DNA from: Lachnospiraceae bacterium
GTDB lineage: Bacteria > Bacillota > Clostridia > Lachnospirales > Lachnospiraceae
Assembly: GCA_024693845.1 (NCBI GenBank)
Contig: JAILKJ010000051.1
Coordinates: 1-61,019 of the forward strand
DNA: 61,019 bases
Direction of reading: 5' to 3'
Position 1 is the first letter of the stretch. Every line of letters begins with the position of its first letter. Of this stretch, positions 9,450-18,148 are shown piece by piece. Under the pieces are notes generated by a model. It was given only the letters and a program-made list of their open reading frames with translations, searched no databases and had not been told where the DNA came from. The position numbers were made by a program, and so were the translations under genes.

Positions 9450-11356
9450 TGCTTTTTCGCCTCTTTCACAGCATCCGTTATCAGCGAGCAGATACTGTCT
9501 GTATCGATCTTCAGCTCTTTTTTCAAAATCTCCACATTACCGTGCTCAACATAGTTATCCGGCAGGGCCACGGGGATAAATACAGGTGAAAATCCCGACG
9601 CATCGATGCAGTCGCGGATCCTCTGCCCCACGCCGCCTTCAAAGATATTCTCCTCCAGCGTCACCACGATATCATGCTCCGCTGCCGCCTGCAGCACCGT
9701 CTCCTCATCCAGGGGTTTTGCAAAGCGCAGGTTCAGGATCGAAACGTTCTCCTCTCCCTGATCTGCCAGCTTTTCCCGAAGACGCATGGCCGTTTCCACC
9801 ATGCTACCGAAGGCCAGAAGAGCGATCTTTGTACCCGGTCTGCTCTCCCCTTCCTGTGCATCGCAGTAGCGGGTGATCCATTCCGCCTTTCCCCATTCGA
9901 TGGGTTCTCTGCACTCTTTAAGTTCATCATAGGCCGTGCCTCTGGGGTAGCGTATGGCAACCGGTTTGCCGAGGCTAACCGCAAACTTGAGCATATCGGA
10001 AAGCTCCCATTTGTTTTTGGGGCTCATCACCGTCATATTGGGGATCATGGACAAAAAGGATATGTCAAAAATACCCTGATGGGTTTCTCCGTCCGCACCC
10101 ACAAGTCCCGCACGGTCAACCGCAAAGATCACCGGCAGCTCCTGCAGACACACGTCATGAATGATCTGGTCAAAGCCTCGTTGCAGGAAGGATGAATAGA
10201 TAGCCACGATGGGGATCATGCCTCCTGCAGCCAGTCCCGCTGCAAAAGTGACCGCATGCTCTTCCGCGATACCCACATCAAAGAAGCGCTCGGGGAAACG
10301 GTTCTTGAACCGCTTCAGCCCCGTACCGTCGGGCATGGCCGCGGTGATGGCAACCACTTTTTCTTCTCTCTCCCCCAGCTTATTGATCACGGTACCGAAC
10401 ACATCGGTCCAGTTTGCCTTTGTCTGGGGCTTGGCCGGCAGACCCGTCTCGATATCAAAGGGAACTGCTCCATGGAAGCGGGCCGGATGTCTTTCCGCCG
10501 GAGCATAGCCCCTACCCTTGTGGGTCATGACATGCACAACCACCGCGCCCTTGACTCTCTTGGCCTCCTGAAGCACCTTGCAGACCGCCGTGATATCATG
10601 GCCGTCCACGGGACCTAAATAGGTCACACCCATGTTCTCAAAAAGCATTCCCGGGATCACCAGCTGTTTAAGACCGTTCTTGGTCCTCTGGATCATCCTC
10701 GCCAGAGGCTGTCCGTATTTTTCATTATCGATCAACCGGTAGTAGATGCTGTCCTTCAGATCCAGATATTTCGAATCCGTACGGATGGAGTTCAGATAGT
10801 TGGATACCCCGCCCACGTTTTCGGAAATGGACATGTTATTGTCATTCAGAACGATGATATAGTTGGTCTCCAGACGCGCGGCATTATTCAGCGCCTCATA
10901 AGCCATACCGCCGGTCAGGGATCCGTCACCGATCACCGCAACAATGGTCTGCTTCTTATGCAAAAGATCTCTGGCCTGGGCCAGTCCCAGACCTGCCGAA
11001 ATGGAGGTGGTGCTGTGTCCGGTGTCAAAACAGTCACAGTCACTTTCCTTGCGCTTGGGAAATCCGCTCATTCCACCGTACTGACGAAGGGATTCAAACC
11101 CCTCCCGTCTTCCGGTCAACAGCTTATGGGTATAGCTCTGATGTCCCACATCCCATACGATCTTATCCTCCGGAAGATTCAGGGTAAGATGCAGCGCCAT
11201 GGTCAGCTCCACTGCACCCAGATTGGCTCCCAGATGACCGCCGTTAACGCTGATCTTCTCGATCAGGAATTCCCTGATCTCCGCAGCCAGAAGCTCAAGA
11301 TCCTTGGGGGGGATTTTTTTAATATCGTTTTCTTTTTTGATTCGGTCCAGGATCAT
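9446..11356 (-). CDS. dxs: 1-deoxy-D-xylulose-5-phosphate synthase
   Basis: Thiamine-diphosphate enzyme that condenses pyruvate and glyceraldehyde 3-phosphate, the first step of the MEP isoprenoid pathway. The 636-aa length is typical. The ThDP motif GDGSLTGGMAYEALNN, the catalytic-domain HKGRGYAPAE, and the second-domain GIAEEHAVTFAAGLA and DRAGLVGADGETHQG are all present. It starts directly after the ispA stop and overlaps tlyA at its 3' end, placing two isoprenoid genes back to back. Confidence 0.98.
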   Translation of the reverse strand: MILDRIKKENDIKKIPPKDLELLAAEIREFLIEKISVNGGHLGANLGAVELTMALHLTLNLPEDKIVWDVGHQSYTHKLLTGRREGFESLRQYGGMSGFPKRKESDCDCFDTGHSTTSISAGLGLAQARDLLHKKQTIVAVIGDGSLTGGMAYEALNNAARLETNYIIVLNDNNMSISENVGGVSNYLNSIRTDSKYLDLKDSIYYRLIDNEKYGQPLARMIQRTKNGLKQLVIPGMLFENMGVTYLGPVDGHDITAVCKVLQEAKRVKGAVVVHVMTHKGRGYAPAERHPARFHGAVPFDIETGLPAKPQTKANWTDVFGTVINKLGEREEKVVAITAAMPDGTGLKRFKNRFPERFFDVGIAEEHAVTFAAGLAAGGMIPIVAIYSSFLQRGFDQIIHDVCLQELPVIFAVDRAGLVGADGETHQGIFDISFLSMIPNMTVMSPKNKWELSDMLKFAVSLGKPVAIRYPRGTAYDELKECREPIEWGKAEWITRYCDAQEGESRPGTKIALLAFGSMVETAMRLREKLADQGEENVSILNLRFAKPLDEETVLQAAAEHDIVVTLEENIFEGGVGQRIRDCIDASGFSPVFIPVALPDNYVEHGNVEILKKELKIDTDSICSLITDAVKEAKKQ

Positions 11357-12259
11357 TTATTTTCTTCTCTCGATCAGATATGCAAAAAGTGCCTGCAAAA
11401 AAGTCTTGTCTCCGGGGAGCTGCTCAAGCTCCTCCATTGCCTGCTTCGAAAGGCTTCTTACCTTCTCACCGGCTGCCTCCAGTCCCACCAGGGATACATA
11501 GGTGCTCTTTTCGTTCCGCTCATCCGAGCCGATGGGCTTACCAAGCTCCTCCTGACTTCCCGTCACATCCAGGATATCGTCCCGGATCTGGAAGGCCAGT
11601 CCCACCAGATAGCCGATATGGGAAAGCTTCTCCACCTGCTCCTCATTCGCTCCGCCCATCACACCGCCGATGGTAAGGGCTGCCTGCAAAAGGGCGGAGG
11701 TTTTATTGGCATGGATGAAGGTCAGCTCCTCCTCATCGCTCACATGACCCGGCTCTTCTGCCAGGATATCCACCACCTGACCACCGATCATACCCCTGTA
11801 GCCCGCTCTTTTCGCCAGGATCGAAGCCGCCTTTGCGCCGCGGATAAGTGTCTCGTTTTCCCACTGCGAAAGCGCCTCTGTCACGGTTTCAAAGGCCAGG
11901 TTCAAAAGCCCGTCTCCCGCCAGCACAGCCATGGCCTGACCGTACTTCACATGGCAGGTGGGAAGGCCTCTTCTCAGATCGTCGTTGTCCATCTCGGGAA
12001 GATCATCATGGATCAGGGAATAGGTGTGGATCATCTCCAGCGCCGCCATGAAAGGATGGACATTTTTCTCCTCTTTATCAAACAGCAAAAAGGCCTCCCG
12101 CATCATGATGGGTCTAAGTCTTTTGCCGCCGCTTCTGAAGCTGTAGCCCATGGCTTCACAGATCACCTTCTGCCTGCCCTCCACGGGCGGCAGGTAGGCA
12201 AGGATCACCTCTTCCGCCTGCTCTGCTCTAGCCTGCAGCTCTTCCTCAAATCGTTCCAT
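11357..12259 (-). CDS. ispA: polyprenyl (farnesyl/geranylgeranyl) diphosphate synthase
   Basis: Condenses isopentenyl diphosphate with allylic diphosphates to give short-chain prenyl diphosphates for lipid carriers and quinones. The all-helical protein carries the first aspartate-rich motif DDLPEMDNDD and the second DDILD, with TSALLQAA between. About 300 aa, normal for IspA. The ATG at 12259 is preferred; an in-frame GTG at 12265 overlaps the xseB stop (GTGA) and is also possible, since the purine-rich GGAGAAGAG serves both. Exact chain length cannot be read from the sequence. Confidence 0.95.
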   Translation of the reverse strand: MERFEEELQARAEQAEEVILAYLPPVEGRQKVICEAMGYSFRSGGKRLRPIMMREAFLLFDKEEKNVHPFMAALEMIHTYSLIHDDLPEMDNDDLRRGLPTCHVKYGQAMAVLAGDGLLNLAFETVTEALSQWENETLIRGAKAASILAKRAGYRGMIGGQVVDILAEEPGHVSDEEELTFIHANKTSALLQAALTIGGVMGGANEEQVEKLSHIGYLVGLAFQIRDDILDVTGSQEELGKPIGSDERNEKSTYVSLVGLEAAGEKVRSLSKQAMEELEQLPGDKTFLQALFAYLIERRK

Positions 12260-12261
12260 TC

Positions 12262-12480
12262 TCACTCTTCTCCGTCTTCGGAAAGCTCTTTTACCTGCTT
12301 CTCGATCCCGTCGATCATGCCGTTTAGGCTCTGCACCAGGGACATGCCTTCCTTATAGCTGTCAAACGCATCGTTGAGGCTCGTTTCGGGATCTTCCATC
12401 TGCTTTACCAGCTCCTCAAGTCTGGCAAACCGTTCTTCAAAGCTTACGCTCTCTTCCTCTTGCCCTTTCTCTTTTTTCAT
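12262..12480 (-). CDS. xseB: exodeoxyribonuclease VII small subunit
   Basis: Small helical partner of XseA in exonuclease VII, which degrades single-stranded DNA. The 72-aa product has the family core SFEERFARLEELVKQMEDP and a second helix with the conserved SLNDAFDSYKEGM. The ATG at 12480 shares its A with the xseA stop (TGATG), a translational coupling junction with AAGGAG upstream; a TTG two codons earlier is less likely. Confidence 0.95.
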   Translation of the reverse strand: MKKEKGQEEESVSFEERFARLEELVKQMEDPETSLNDAFDSYKEGMSLVQSLNGMIDGIEKQVKELSEDGEE

Positions 12481-13784
12481 CAGCAAAGTACTCCTTCTTC
12501 TTTCCCGTCGACCGGGGTCAGCACGCTGACCGATCGTGCGCAGGCCTCTATGTTTCCGTCCTTTAACGTGATCAGAAGGCTGTCACCTTCCTTCACTCCT
12601 TTAACGCTTCTTATCCCTTTGCCGTCTGCCGACTGCAGATAAGAATATCCGGCGGAAAGTCTCTTAAGCGGGGACAACCCTTCCATGCGCGAAGAGCTTA
12701 CCGCCAAAAGGGAACGCGCTTCCTTCAGCCGCTGTTCCATCCTTCCCTGCAGTTTTTCTTCGTCATACAAAAGCTGCATCCGCTGATCCGAGATCCGCTG
12801 CGTCATGATCCTTTGCATCGTTTCCCGTTCCTTCTGCAGCTTCATGCGGCGCTTTTCCAGGGTGCTGGCAGGGGATACCTTGATCAGGGAAAGTCTCAGT
12901 CTGTCCACCTTCAGTCTCTGGTATGAGAGCTTCTGCTCCATCAGACTCATCAGGTGTTCTCTTTTCTCCCTGAGAGAGTCCATCAGTGCGAACACATCGC
13001 AGACCGCCAGTTCAGCCGCTGCCGAAGGGGTCGGTGCTCGAAGATCCGCCACAAAATCTATGATCGTCGTATCCGTTTCATGTCCCACCGCTGAGATCAC
13101 GGGGACGGTGCAGTCAAAGACCGCCTGTGCCACCTCCGGCGAGTTAAAAGCCCAGAGATCCTCTATGCTGCCGCCACCTCTGCCGACGATCATCACATCC
13201 ACACCCTGCTTTTCCAGAATGTCGATACCCCGCACGATACTTGCCACGGCACCCTCTCCCTGTACCAGAGCCGGGTACAGAATGATCTGCGCATAGGGGT
13301 TTCTCCGCCTTGCGATCTGCTCTATATCTCTCCTGGCCGCTCCCGTGGGAGATGTCACAACCCCCACCCTTCTGACCAGTGTGGGGATCTGCTGCTTGTA
13401 GACGGGATCGAACATTCCCATCTCTTCCAGCTCTTTTTTGATCCTCTCATATTCGGCATACAGCTCACCGCTGCCGGATAGCTCCGCCGCCTTTACATAG
13501 AGCTGGTACCTGCCCGCCTGTTCGAATACACTGATCCGACCGGAGCAGACCACCTTCTGTCCGTCCTCCATCCTAAAGCCCAGGCTTCTTCTGTCGGAGG
13601 AAAACATGATACAAGAAAGTGCAGCCCCCGCATCCTTCAGTGTAAAATAGATATGCCCCGAGCTGTGATACTTCACATTGCTCAGTTCTCCCCGAATGGA
13701 AACAGCGCTGCACATAAAGTCCTCTGAGATCAGACGCTTCAGGTAGAGCGTAATATCTGTCACAGAATATATATTTTTGCCCAT
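12480..13784 (-). CDS. xseA: exodeoxyribonuclease VII large subunit
   Basis: Catalytic subunit of exonuclease VII, cutting single-stranded DNA from both ends. The 434-aa protein has the N-terminal OB-fold (about 5-100), the catalytic core with GVVTSPTGAARRDI, GRGGGSIEDLWAFN and SAVGHETDTTIIDFVAD..APTPSAAAE, and a C-terminal coiled coil. Length is typical. It follows nusB by 24 bases and is coupled to xseB by a TGATG overlap. folD, which often sits between nusB and xseA, is absent here. Confidence 0.97.
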   Translation of the reverse strand: MGKNIYSVTDITLYLKRLISEDFMCSAVSIRGELSNVKYHSSGHIYFTLKDAGAALSCIMFSSDRRSLGFRMEDGQKVVCSGRISVFEQAGRYQLYVKAAELSGSGELYAEYERIKKELEEMGMFDPVYKQQIPTLVRRVGVVTSPTGAARRDIEQIARRRNPYAQIILYPALVQGEGAVASIVRGIDILEKQGVDVMIVGRGGGSIEDLWAFNSPEVAQAVFDCTVPVISAVGHETDTTIIDFVADLRAPTPSAAAELAVCDVFALMDSLREKREHLMSLMEQKLSYQRLKVDRLRLSLIKVSPASTLEKRRMKLQKERETMQRIMTQRISDQRMQLLYDEEKLQGRMEQRLKEARSLLAVSSSRMEGLSPLKRLSAGYSYLQSADGKGIRSVKGVKEGDSLLITLKDGNIEACARSVSVLTPVDGKEEGVLC

Positions 13785-13808
13785 ATCAAACCGCTTTCCT
13801 GTCGCCGG

Positions 13809-14219
13809 CTACTCCTTGTCCGCAAACTTGGCGAGCACTCCGTTGATGAACCCGGAGGACTCTTCGGCGCCGTATCTCTTGGCCAGCTCTACAGCCTCGT
13901 TGATGGATACGGAAACGGGAATGCTCTCGTCGAATTCGATCTCGTAGACGGCAAGACGAAGGATCGCAAGCTCAACCTTACCGATCCTTTGAATGCTCCA
14001 GCCGGTTGTCCTCTCAGACAACAGAGCATCGATATCCGCCAGCTTCTCCTTGATCTGTTCGCATCTTTGAGCAACCTGACCCTGTTCTTCCTCCGTCATC
14101 TGCTCCTGTTCCTCTTCCAGGAAAAATGCATCCTTCTGGGACTGGAATTCCTCCCGCTCATGGAACTCTATGCGAAACAGCAGGCGGAATACTTTTTCCC
14201 GCAGTTTCGAACGACTCAT
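13809..14219 (-). CDS. nusB: transcription antitermination protein NusB
   Basis: All-helical RNA-binding factor that joins NusE/S10 at boxA in rRNA operon antitermination. The 136-aa product begins MSRSKLREKVFRLLFRIEF and has the typical C-terminal AVYEIEFDESIPVSVSINEAVELAKRYG...FINGVLAKF. It is slightly longer than average because of an acidic Glu/Gln-rich insert at about 28-50. Its ATG overlaps the asp23-family stop by four bases. Confidence 0.96.
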   Translation of the reverse strand: MSRSKLREKVFRLLFRIEFHEREEFQSQKDAFFLEEEQEQMTEEEQGQVAQRCEQIKEKLADIDALLSERTTGWSIQRIGKVELAILRLAVYEIEFDESIPVSVSINEAVELAKRYGAEESSGFINGVLAKFADKE

Positions 14220-14590
14220 TGCATATTCACCTTTGCCACGCGAACGTTTACATCTGCCACGATCAGGCCCGTCATGTTCTCGATGGCTGCCTTCACTCTG
14301 GTCTGAACGTTCTGACCCGTCTGAGGGATGTTGTAACCATAGTCAATGGCAACAGCCACATCCACCGATACGTTCTCGCCGGCCACATCCACCTTGACGT
14401 TCTTCATCATCTTCCTGGCACTGCCTCTGCCCTGGGATTCTGCTGCGGGTGATGCGGGAAGGGAAACACCTTCTACCTCTACCGCTGCCAGTGCTGCGAT
14501 CATTGCCACTACATCATCGGCGATCTGTACGCTGCCGATCTGGTCTGCGATGGTAATATCCGTATTCTGAAGTTCAGTTTTTGTTTCCAT
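14216..14590 (-). CDS. Asp23/Gls24 family envelope stress protein
   Basis: Small protein of the Asp23 (DUF322) family, corresponding by position to Bacillus YqhY, which lies next to accBC/nusB. The 124-aa product shows the family core IADDVVAMIAALAAVEVEGV and VDVAVAIDYGYNIPQTGQNVQTRVKAAIENMTGL. Cytoplasmic, probably membrane-proximal; YqhY has been linked to control of fatty-acid synthesis, but no function is established here. It heads the operon that runs through nusB to recN. Confidence 0.9.
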   Translation of the reverse strand: METKTELQNTDITIADQIGSVQIADDVVAMIAALAAVEVEGVSLPASPAAESQGRGSARKMMKNVKVDVAGENVSVDVAVAIDYGYNIPQTGQNVQTRVKAAIENMTGLIVADVNVRVAKVNMQ

Positions 14591-14627
14591 TTTCGGACTC
14601 CTTTCATCCTGTCATGTCACTTTTATG

Positions 14628-14633
14628 AGTATA
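14628..14633 (-). promoter_or_regulatory. extended -10 promoter for the asp23-nusB-...-recN operon
   Basis: On the minus strand TGGTATACT, a -10 box TATACT with the TGn extension; the -35 region (TTTCCA, 17 bases away) is weak. It sits about 40 bases before the ATG with AAAGGAG as ribosome binding site. Confidence 0.55.
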
Positions 14634-14679
14634 CCAAATTCTGCTTGTTTTGGAAAGTGCCAAATCCTTCGCCGCTGCC

Positions 14680-16272
14680 TTACGATCTTCCGAATTCGGA
14701 AAGGACAAGACCCTCGTTGCGGTCCAGCACCATCTGAACGCTCCAGGGGTTGACGAACAGAAGAAGGGGTCTTTCCTTTAAGTCCGTAACCTTCTTCATA
14801 TCGGAGGTGCCCACCAATCGTCCCAGATCCGGATTTTCGTTCTCGATCCAGCGGATATGCTCATAGGGCAGGGGCTCCAGTTTGATATCCACGTTGTACT
14901 CGTTTTCCAGCCTGTATTTCAGCACGTCGAACTGTAGCACGCCCACAACGCCCACAATAATCTCCTCCAGGCCCGTATCCAGCTCTTTGAAGATCTGGAT
15001 CGCGCCCTCCTGGGCGATCTGGGTGATACCCTTAACGAACTGCTTACGCTTCATGGTATCCATCTGTCTGACTCTTGCAAAATGCTCCGGTGCAAAGGTG
15101 GGGATCCCGGCGTAGCGGAATTCCTCCTTGGGCATGCATAGCGTATCTCCTATGGAAAAAATACCCGGATCAAATACGCCGATGATATCTCCCGCATAGG
15201 CCTCATCCAGTATTTTTCTCGAATCCGCCATGATCTGCTGGGGCTGGGAAAGACGCATCACCTTACCACCCTGGACGTGGCGTACTTCCATGGAGGCATC
15301 GTACTTGCCGGAACAGATCCGCATGAAAGCAACCCTGTCCCTGTGGGCCTTGTTCATGTTGGCCTGGATCTTAAACACAAAGGCTGAAAAGTCTCTGGTT
15401 GCCGGATCCACACTGCCCTGATCGGAGATCCTGGCAAGAGGGGTCTGGGTCATCTTTAAAAAGTGCTGCAAAAAGACCTCAACGCCGAAGTTGGTCAATG
15501 CCGAACCGAAAAACACCGGAGTCAGCTCACCCGCCTGGATCTTGGCAAGATCAAACTCGGCACTTGCACCGTCCAACAGCTCGATCTCCTCCTGCAGCTT
15601 ATCGTAGGCATCGGAACCGATCTGATCCATCACAGCCGCCTCATCATCCAGACTCGTTACGCTGTCCTTACCTTCCTTCGTACCTTTTTCCGTATCCGAA
15701 AAGCTGTGGATCGTCCTGGTTGCTCTCTCATATACACCCTTGAACTCCTTACCGGAGCCGATGGGCCAGTTCACGGGGCAGGTTGCGATACCCAACTCTT
15801 TTTCGATCTCATCAAGCAGATCAAAGGTATCGTTGGCATCCCGATCCATCTTGTTGATAAAGGTAAAGATGGGGATCTTACGCATCACACAGACTTTGAA
15901 CAGCTTCCTGGTCTGTGCCTCCACGCCTTTACCGCCGTCGATGACCATCACCGCCGAATCGGCTGCCATCAGGGTACGGTAGGTATCCTCCGAGAAATCC
16001 TGGTGTCCCGGTGTATCCAGTATGTTGATACAATATCCGTCATATTCAAACTGCAACACCGAGGATGTTACCGAGATACCTCTCTCTTTCTCGATCTCCA
16101 TCCAGTCGGACACCGCGTGTCTTGCCGTTGCTTTTCCTTTTACGGAGCCAGCCAGGTTGATGGCGCCTCCGTACAGCAAAAATTTCTCCGTCAGGGTTGT
16201 CTTTCCCGCATCCGGGTGTGAAATGATCGCAAATGTTCTCCGGCGCGAGATCTCCTGCTCGATCTTGTCCAT
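14680..16272 (-). CDS. prfC: peptide chain release factor 3
   Basis: Translational GTPase that recycles RF1/RF2 from the ribosome after termination. The 530-aa protein has G-domain motifs HPDAGKTTL, DTPGHQDF (Switch II) and NKMD, followed by domains II and III typical of RF3. The ATG at 16272 is chosen because a strong AGGAGG precedes it by five bases and the conserved MDKIEQEISRRRTFAIISHP begins there; the longer frame to 16401 runs through a repeat region and is not conserved. The gene appears to stand between a repeat-rich gap and the asp23 operon. Confidence 0.97.
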   Translation of the reverse strand: MDKIEQEISRRRTFAIISHPDAGKTTLTEKFLLYGGAINLAGSVKGKATARHAVSDWMEIEKERGISVTSSVLQFEYDGYCINILDTPGHQDFSEDTYRTLMAADSAVMVIDGGKGVEAQTRKLFKVCVMRKIPIFTFINKMDRDANDTFDLLDEIEKELGIATCPVNWPIGSGKEFKGVYERATRTIHSFSDTEKGTKEGKDSVTSLDDEAAVMDQIGSDAYDKLQEEIELLDGASAEFDLAKIQAGELTPVFFGSALTNFGVEVFLQHFLKMTQTPLARISDQGSVDPATRDFSAFVFKIQANMNKAHRDRVAFMRICSGKYDASMEVRHVQGGKVMRLSQPQQIMADSRKILDEAYAGDIIGVFDPGIFSIGDTLCMPKEEFRYAGIPTFAPEHFARVRQMDTMKRKQFVKGITQIAQEGAIQIFKELDTGLEEIIVGVVGVLQFDVLKYRLENEYNVDIKLEPLPYEHIRWIENENPDLGRLVGTSDMKKVTDLKERPLLLFVNPWSVQMVLDRNEGLVLSEFGRS

Positions 16273-16299
16273 AGTTTCCTCCTGATTTATATTGTTGCC

Positions 16300-16430
16300 G
16301 CAATCCAATGCATGTCCCTCGAATACCATCCCGAAACCTTCGTTGCTAAAGCAAAGGCGGTTTCGGAATGGTATTCTTCGGAACCCGATATTGCAATCCA
16401 AGGCGCGTCCCTCAAATATTATTCCGGGGA
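16300..16430. repeat. composite intergenic repeat: direct repeat plus long inverted repeat
   Basis: Between prfC and deoB. A direct repeat of about 36 bases (16300-16335 and 16393-16430; shared core GCAATCCAA...GTCCCTC.AATA) flanks or overlaps an inverted repeat whose 18-base arms are 16321-16338 and 16359-16376 (GAATACCAT.CCGAAACC, one mismatch), with a nested TTGC-TAAA-GCAA in the loop. No T-tract follows in either direction, so it is not a standard terminator. It may be a short dispersed repeat or MITE-like element. Confidence 0.6.
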
Positions 16431-16452
16431 CCAGCCGTCCAACACATTTATC

Positions 16453-17619
16453 TCAGAGCATGGGGTCGCCTGCCACGTCTCCGGAGACGCCCAGATAGTC
16501 CAAGACGGTCTTGGCGATATCTGCGAAAGTCGTCCTTGTGCCAAGGTTAGCAGGTGCTAACTTTGAACCAAACATGAGGCAGGGAACATATTCCCTGGTA
16601 TGATCCGTGGTCTTCAGATAGCCCGGATCGCAGCCGTGATCCGCCGTCAGGATGAGGATATCATCCTCGCGCATCTTACACATAAGCTCCGGCAGTTTCT
16701 CATCGAAATAAGCAAGTGCCTTGGCATAGCCGTCAATATCTCTTCTGTGACCGTAAAGCATATCATAGTCCACAAGGTTTACAAAGCACAGGCCGTCAAA
16801 GTCTTTATCCATGAAGCCCAGGGTCTTTTCGATCCCGTCCGCATTGGAAGTGGTATAGGTAAACTCCGTCATACCTCTTCCCGCAAAGATATCATGGATC
16901 TTGCCCACGGCGATCATATCCTTACCTGCCGCTACGATGTGATCCAGCATGGTCTGCTTCGGCGGCTCCAGGGAAAAGTCGTGGCGCCTCGGCGTCCTTT
17001 CGAAGCTGCCTTCCTCTCCGATAAAGGGTCTTGCGATCACGCGGCCCACGCCGTGCTTTCCCTGCAGGATCTCTCTCGCCATCCTGCAATATTCATACAG
17101 TGTTTCCACCGGCACGATATCCTCATGGGCAGCGATCTGAAATACGGAATCCGCCGAGGTATAGACAATGAGGTCTCCGCTTTCCATATGCTGCTTTCCG
17201 TAATCGGCGATGACCTTGGTGCCGGAATAGGGCTTATTACAGAGCACTCCCCTGCCGGTCTTTTTCACAAATGCATCGATCACTTCCGCGGGAAAGCCCT
17301 CCGGATAGGTGGGAAGCGGATTTTCGGAGATCATACCTGCGATTTCCCAGTGGCCGATGGTGGTATCCTTACCTGCAGACGCCTCCTGAAGTCTGGCGAT
17401 CCTGCCGATAAAGTTTCCTTCCCCCACAGGAGCGGTCTTCCCGCCTACATCCACTCCGTCAATATCGAAAAGACCGAGCTTTTGCAGATTCGGCAGCACG
17501 AAAAACTCCGACCGAGCGCAGGAGCCTATGGTATTGGTCCCCGCATCCCCGAAATCGGCGGCATCCGGAGCTGCCCCTATGCCGAAACTGTCAAGTACGA
17601 TCAAAAATACTCTGCTCAT
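16453..17619 (-). CDS. deoB: phosphopentomutase
   Basis: Mn-dependent enzyme that interconverts (deoxy)ribose 1-phosphate and 5-phosphate in nucleoside salvage. The 388-aa protein belongs to the alkaline phosphatase superfamily: the N-terminal metal site is in LIVLDSFGIGAAPDAADFGDAG, the catalytic Thr region in GKDTTIGHWE, and the C-terminal metal site in TADHGCDPG...TDHTREYVP. Length is normal. No deoC, punA or pdp is adjacent. It has its own extended -10 promoter. Confidence 0.97.
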   Translation of the reverse strand: MSRVFLIVLDSFGIGAAPDAADFGDAGTNTIGSCARSEFFVLPNLQKLGLFDIDGVDVGGKTAPVGEGNFIGRIARLQEASAGKDTTIGHWEIAGMISENPLPTYPEGFPAEVIDAFVKKTGRGVLCNKPYSGTKVIADYGKQHMESGDLIVYTSADSVFQIAAHEDIVPVETLYEYCRMAREILQGKHGVGRVIARPFIGEEGSFERTPRRHDFSLEPPKQTMLDHIVAAGKDMIAVGKIHDIFAGRGMTEFTYTTSNADGIEKTLGFMDKDFDGLCFVNLVDYDMLYGHRRDIDGYAKALAYFDEKLPELMCKMREDDILILTADHGCDPGYLKTTDHTREYVPCLMFGSKLAPANLGTRTTFADIAKTVLDYLGVSGDVAGDPML

Positions 17620-17667
17620 ATCCTGCTCCTTTCTCGTATAGGAAAAGATAGAAAACCTGCGAGAATC

Positions 17668-17673
17668 ATTATA
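17668..17673 (-). promoter_or_regulatory. deoB promoter -10 (extended)
   Basis: On the minus strand TGCTATAAT: a perfect TATAAT with TGn extension, about 48 bases before the deoB ATG, followed by AAAGGAG. The -35 region is AT-rich without a good consensus. Confidence 0.65.
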
Positions 17674-17711
17674 GCAAATATATCCGTCTTTTTGTAGTCA
17701 TAGCTGATTTT

Positions 17712-17737
17712 GTGTATTTGTATGTTAAAAAATACAC
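17712..17737. repeat. inverted repeat in the divergent deoB / glycyl-radical intergenic region
   Basis: Perfect 8-base arms GTGTATTT and AAATACAC separated by 10 bases, upstream of both divergent promoters. It could be an operator for either gene. Confidence 0.5.
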
Positions 17738-17778
17738 GCCTGACTATTTACTTTTTCTCCAGTTATGGTATTCTATTA

Positions 17779-17809
17779 TTGAAAATAGTAATCATTACTG
17801 ATTTAACAT
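17779..17809 (+). promoter_or_regulatory. promoter of the glycyl radical gene with an operator-like palindrome
   Basis: TTGAAA at 17779-17784 and a weak -10 (TTTAAC at 17802 or TAACAT at 17804). Between them lies the perfect palindrome AGTAATCATTACT (17787-17799), with the 6-1-6 symmetry and AAT-N-ATT centre of Fur/PerR boxes. Placement in the spacer suggests repression. The regulator is not known from this window. Confidence 0.5.
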
Positions 17810-17831
17810 AATCCTAAAGGAGGTATTCATC

Positions 17832-18077
17832 ATGGCAGACAACAATGCAGCTCAGGTATCGAATCTTGTTAATCTTCTGGACGGTTACGCAACCAAGGGC
17901 GGACATCATCTCAACGTAAATGTCCTCAACCGCGACACTCTCCTGGATGCACAGAAGCATCCCGAGAATTACCCTCAGCTTACGATCCGCGTTTCCGGTT
18001 ATGCCGTAAACTTCGTAAAGCTCACTCAGGAACAGCAGAACGACGTGATCTCCAGAACCTTCCACGAAGCTCTTTGA
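17832..18077 (+). CDS. stand-alone glycyl radical domain protein (GrcA/YfiD-like)
   Basis: An 81-aa protein that matches the C-terminal glycyl radical domain of pyruvate formate-lyase: [14 protein letters not shown], then [15 protein letters not shown] with the radical Gly56, then [18 protein letters not shown]. In enterobacteria the autonomous cofactor GrcA (127 aa) replaces the damaged end of oxygen-cleaved PFL; the same repair role is inferred here. It lacks the catalytic cysteines, so it cannot act alone. AAAGGAGG (17816-17823) precedes the ATG by eight bases. No pfl or activase lies in the window. It is one of only two rightward genes, monocistronic, with its own promoter and terminator. 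Confidence 0.9.
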   Translation: MADNNAAQVSNLVNLLDGYATKGGHHLNVNVLNRDTLLDAQKHPENYPQLTIRVSGYAVNFVKLTQEQQNDVISRTFHEAL

Positions 18078-18121
18078 TCTCAGGCTTCTTCAAACCACAT
18101 TTGACAAAGATCGAAACAAAC

Positions 18122-18148
18122 GAAACTCCGGCGCATCGCCGGAGTTTC
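18122..18148. terminator. bidirectional intrinsic terminator
   Basis: Perfect 12-base arms GAAACTCCGGCG and CGCCGGAGTTTC with the loop CAT, lying between the convergent glycyl radical gene (+) and coiled-coil gene (-). T-rich sequence lies on both sides, strongest as TTTGTTTC on the minus strand, so it can serve both. Confidence 0.8.

Noticed and set aside
10958-12358. Open frame of 466 codons on the plus strand opposite dxs and ispA
   Set aside because: Runs across two well-supported minus-strand genes and their junction. No family match and no start signals.
16321-16376. Inverted repeat after deoB as a terminator
   Set aside because: No T-tract on either side, and it is part of a larger repeat. 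Kept as a repeat instead.
16312-16560. 82-codon frame on the plus strand over the prfC-deoB gap
   Set aside because: It reads through the repeat region into deoB antisense with no start signal or family.
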